Positions 63,676-64,000 of a DNA stretch of 64,000 nt are shown here, one piece after another. Location of the stretch: the NCBI GenBank assembly GCA_963703665.1, contig CAVPFB010000005.1:343680-407679 (forward strand). Direction: 5' to 3'. Within the stretch, counting starts at the first letter, position 1; each line of letters opens with the position of its first letter. The stretch comes from AP-15 sp963703665. Lineage in GTDB: Bacteria > Pseudomonadota > Alphaproteobacteria > ATCC43930 > CGMCC-115725. The notes below the pieces were generated by a model. The model did not search any database, was not told where the DNA came from, and saw only the letters and a program-made list of their open reading frames with translations. A program made the position numbers and the translations under genes.

Positions 63676-64000
63676 ATGCACGAGCTCGCCCTGACCTGCG
63701 CCATCGTCGAGAGCGCCGAGGAGGCCGCGAACGGCCGGCGCGTCCTCCGCGTGACCCTCGACATCGGCCGGCTCTCCGGCGTCATGACCGAGGCGATCCG
63801 CTTCTGCTTCGACGAGATGGCGAACGGCACCGCTGTCGAAGGTGCGGTCCTCGACATCCGCGAGATCGAAGGCCGCGCCCGCTGCCGCCATTGCGGCGCG
63901 GAATTTGTCACACCCGATCTCTACACCGCCTGCGCCTGCGGCGCGTTCGACATCGAGCGGCTGCACGGCGAGGAGCTGACGATCAACAGCATCGAATTGG
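63676..64000 (+). CDS. hypA: Nickel chaperone HypA, cut by window edge
   Basis: First 108 residues of HypA. The nickel ligands are in MHELAL (His2, Glu3). Then LRVTLDIGRLSGVM and AIRFCFDEM. The zinc site reads CRHCG and CACG (the second pair has C-x-C spacing, as in a number of HypA proteins). GEELTINSIEL matches the usual C-terminus, so only a few residues are missing. It delivers nickel to the large subunit with HypB, whose gene would be expected next. Confidence 0.92.
   Translation, partial: MHELALTCAIVESAEEAANGRRVLRVTLDIGRLSGVMTEAIRFCFDEMANGTAVEGAVLDIREIEGRARCRHCGAEFVTPDLYTACACGAFDIERLHGEELTINSIEL

Overview
The window is about 64 kb of GC-rich DNA from what looks like a soil or sediment alphaproteobacterium. 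The evidence is general: strong codon bias to G/C in third position, an alphaproteobacterial-type PLP ornithine/lysine decarboxylase, a phasin, alphaproteobacterial transporter and dehydrogenase families, and many short dispersed palindromic repeats. I cannot name a genus from the sequence alone.

Left part (1-16 kb): an NHL-type secreted protein cut by the window edge, an OprB-like porin, and three tandem paralogues of an FMN-dependent L-lactate/alpha-hydroxyacid dehydrogenase. The paralogues are separated by an accessory island (a low-GC HNH endonuclease, an IS5-family transposase remnant, and a Phd/VapC toxin-antitoxin pair with a truncated second antitoxin). An MFS carrier follows. Then come small secreted proteins, a DUF1194 protein, a divergent TetR/MFS pair with two matching operator dyads, and an ornithine decarboxylase.

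Middle part (16-50 kb): catabolic and house-keeping genes. These include CinA/PncC amidohydrolase, a BadI/MenB-like crotonase with an acyl-CoA ligase and an enoyl-CoA hydratase, a second toxin-antitoxin pair, two arsenosugar-type sugar-transfer proteins divergent from a radical SAM protein, and an amidohydrolase. They continue with a hybrid histidine kinase, an orphan molybdenum hydroxylase large subunit, a quinone-oxidoreductase-like protein, an HpcH/HpaI aldolase, a two-subunit ThDP decarboxylase, an HTH plus citrate-synthase-like pair, and citrate synthase. The rest are a phasin, mannose-1-phosphate guanylyltransferase, an FKBP, an N-acyl-D-amino acid deacylase, two SMP-30 lactonases, a luciferase-like monooxygenase, a flavin disulfide reductase, cystathionine beta-lyase and a CocE-type hydrolase.

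Right part (50-64 kb): a tRNA-Val(GAC), a formate/nitrite-type transporter and then a tightly packed operon running off the window. It encodes a [NiFe]-hydrogenase of the group 1h (actinobacterial-type, high-affinity) class: small subunit with Cys-Asp-Gly-Asp in place of the usual CxxC, large subunit, a NifU-like protein, DUF5947, DUF6084, an uncharacterised 456-residue protein, a maturation protease and a 41-residue membrane peptide, then hypF, hypC, a SIS-domain sugar isomerase, hypD, hypE and hypA. This is the most interesting system in the window and suggests scavenging of low-level H2.

At least nine genes, including citrate synthase and the hydrogenase large subunit, are broken by single-base indels. 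Every one can be repaired by changing a homopolymer run by one base, which points to sequencing/assembly error rather than true decay. Gene functions should be read with that in mind.
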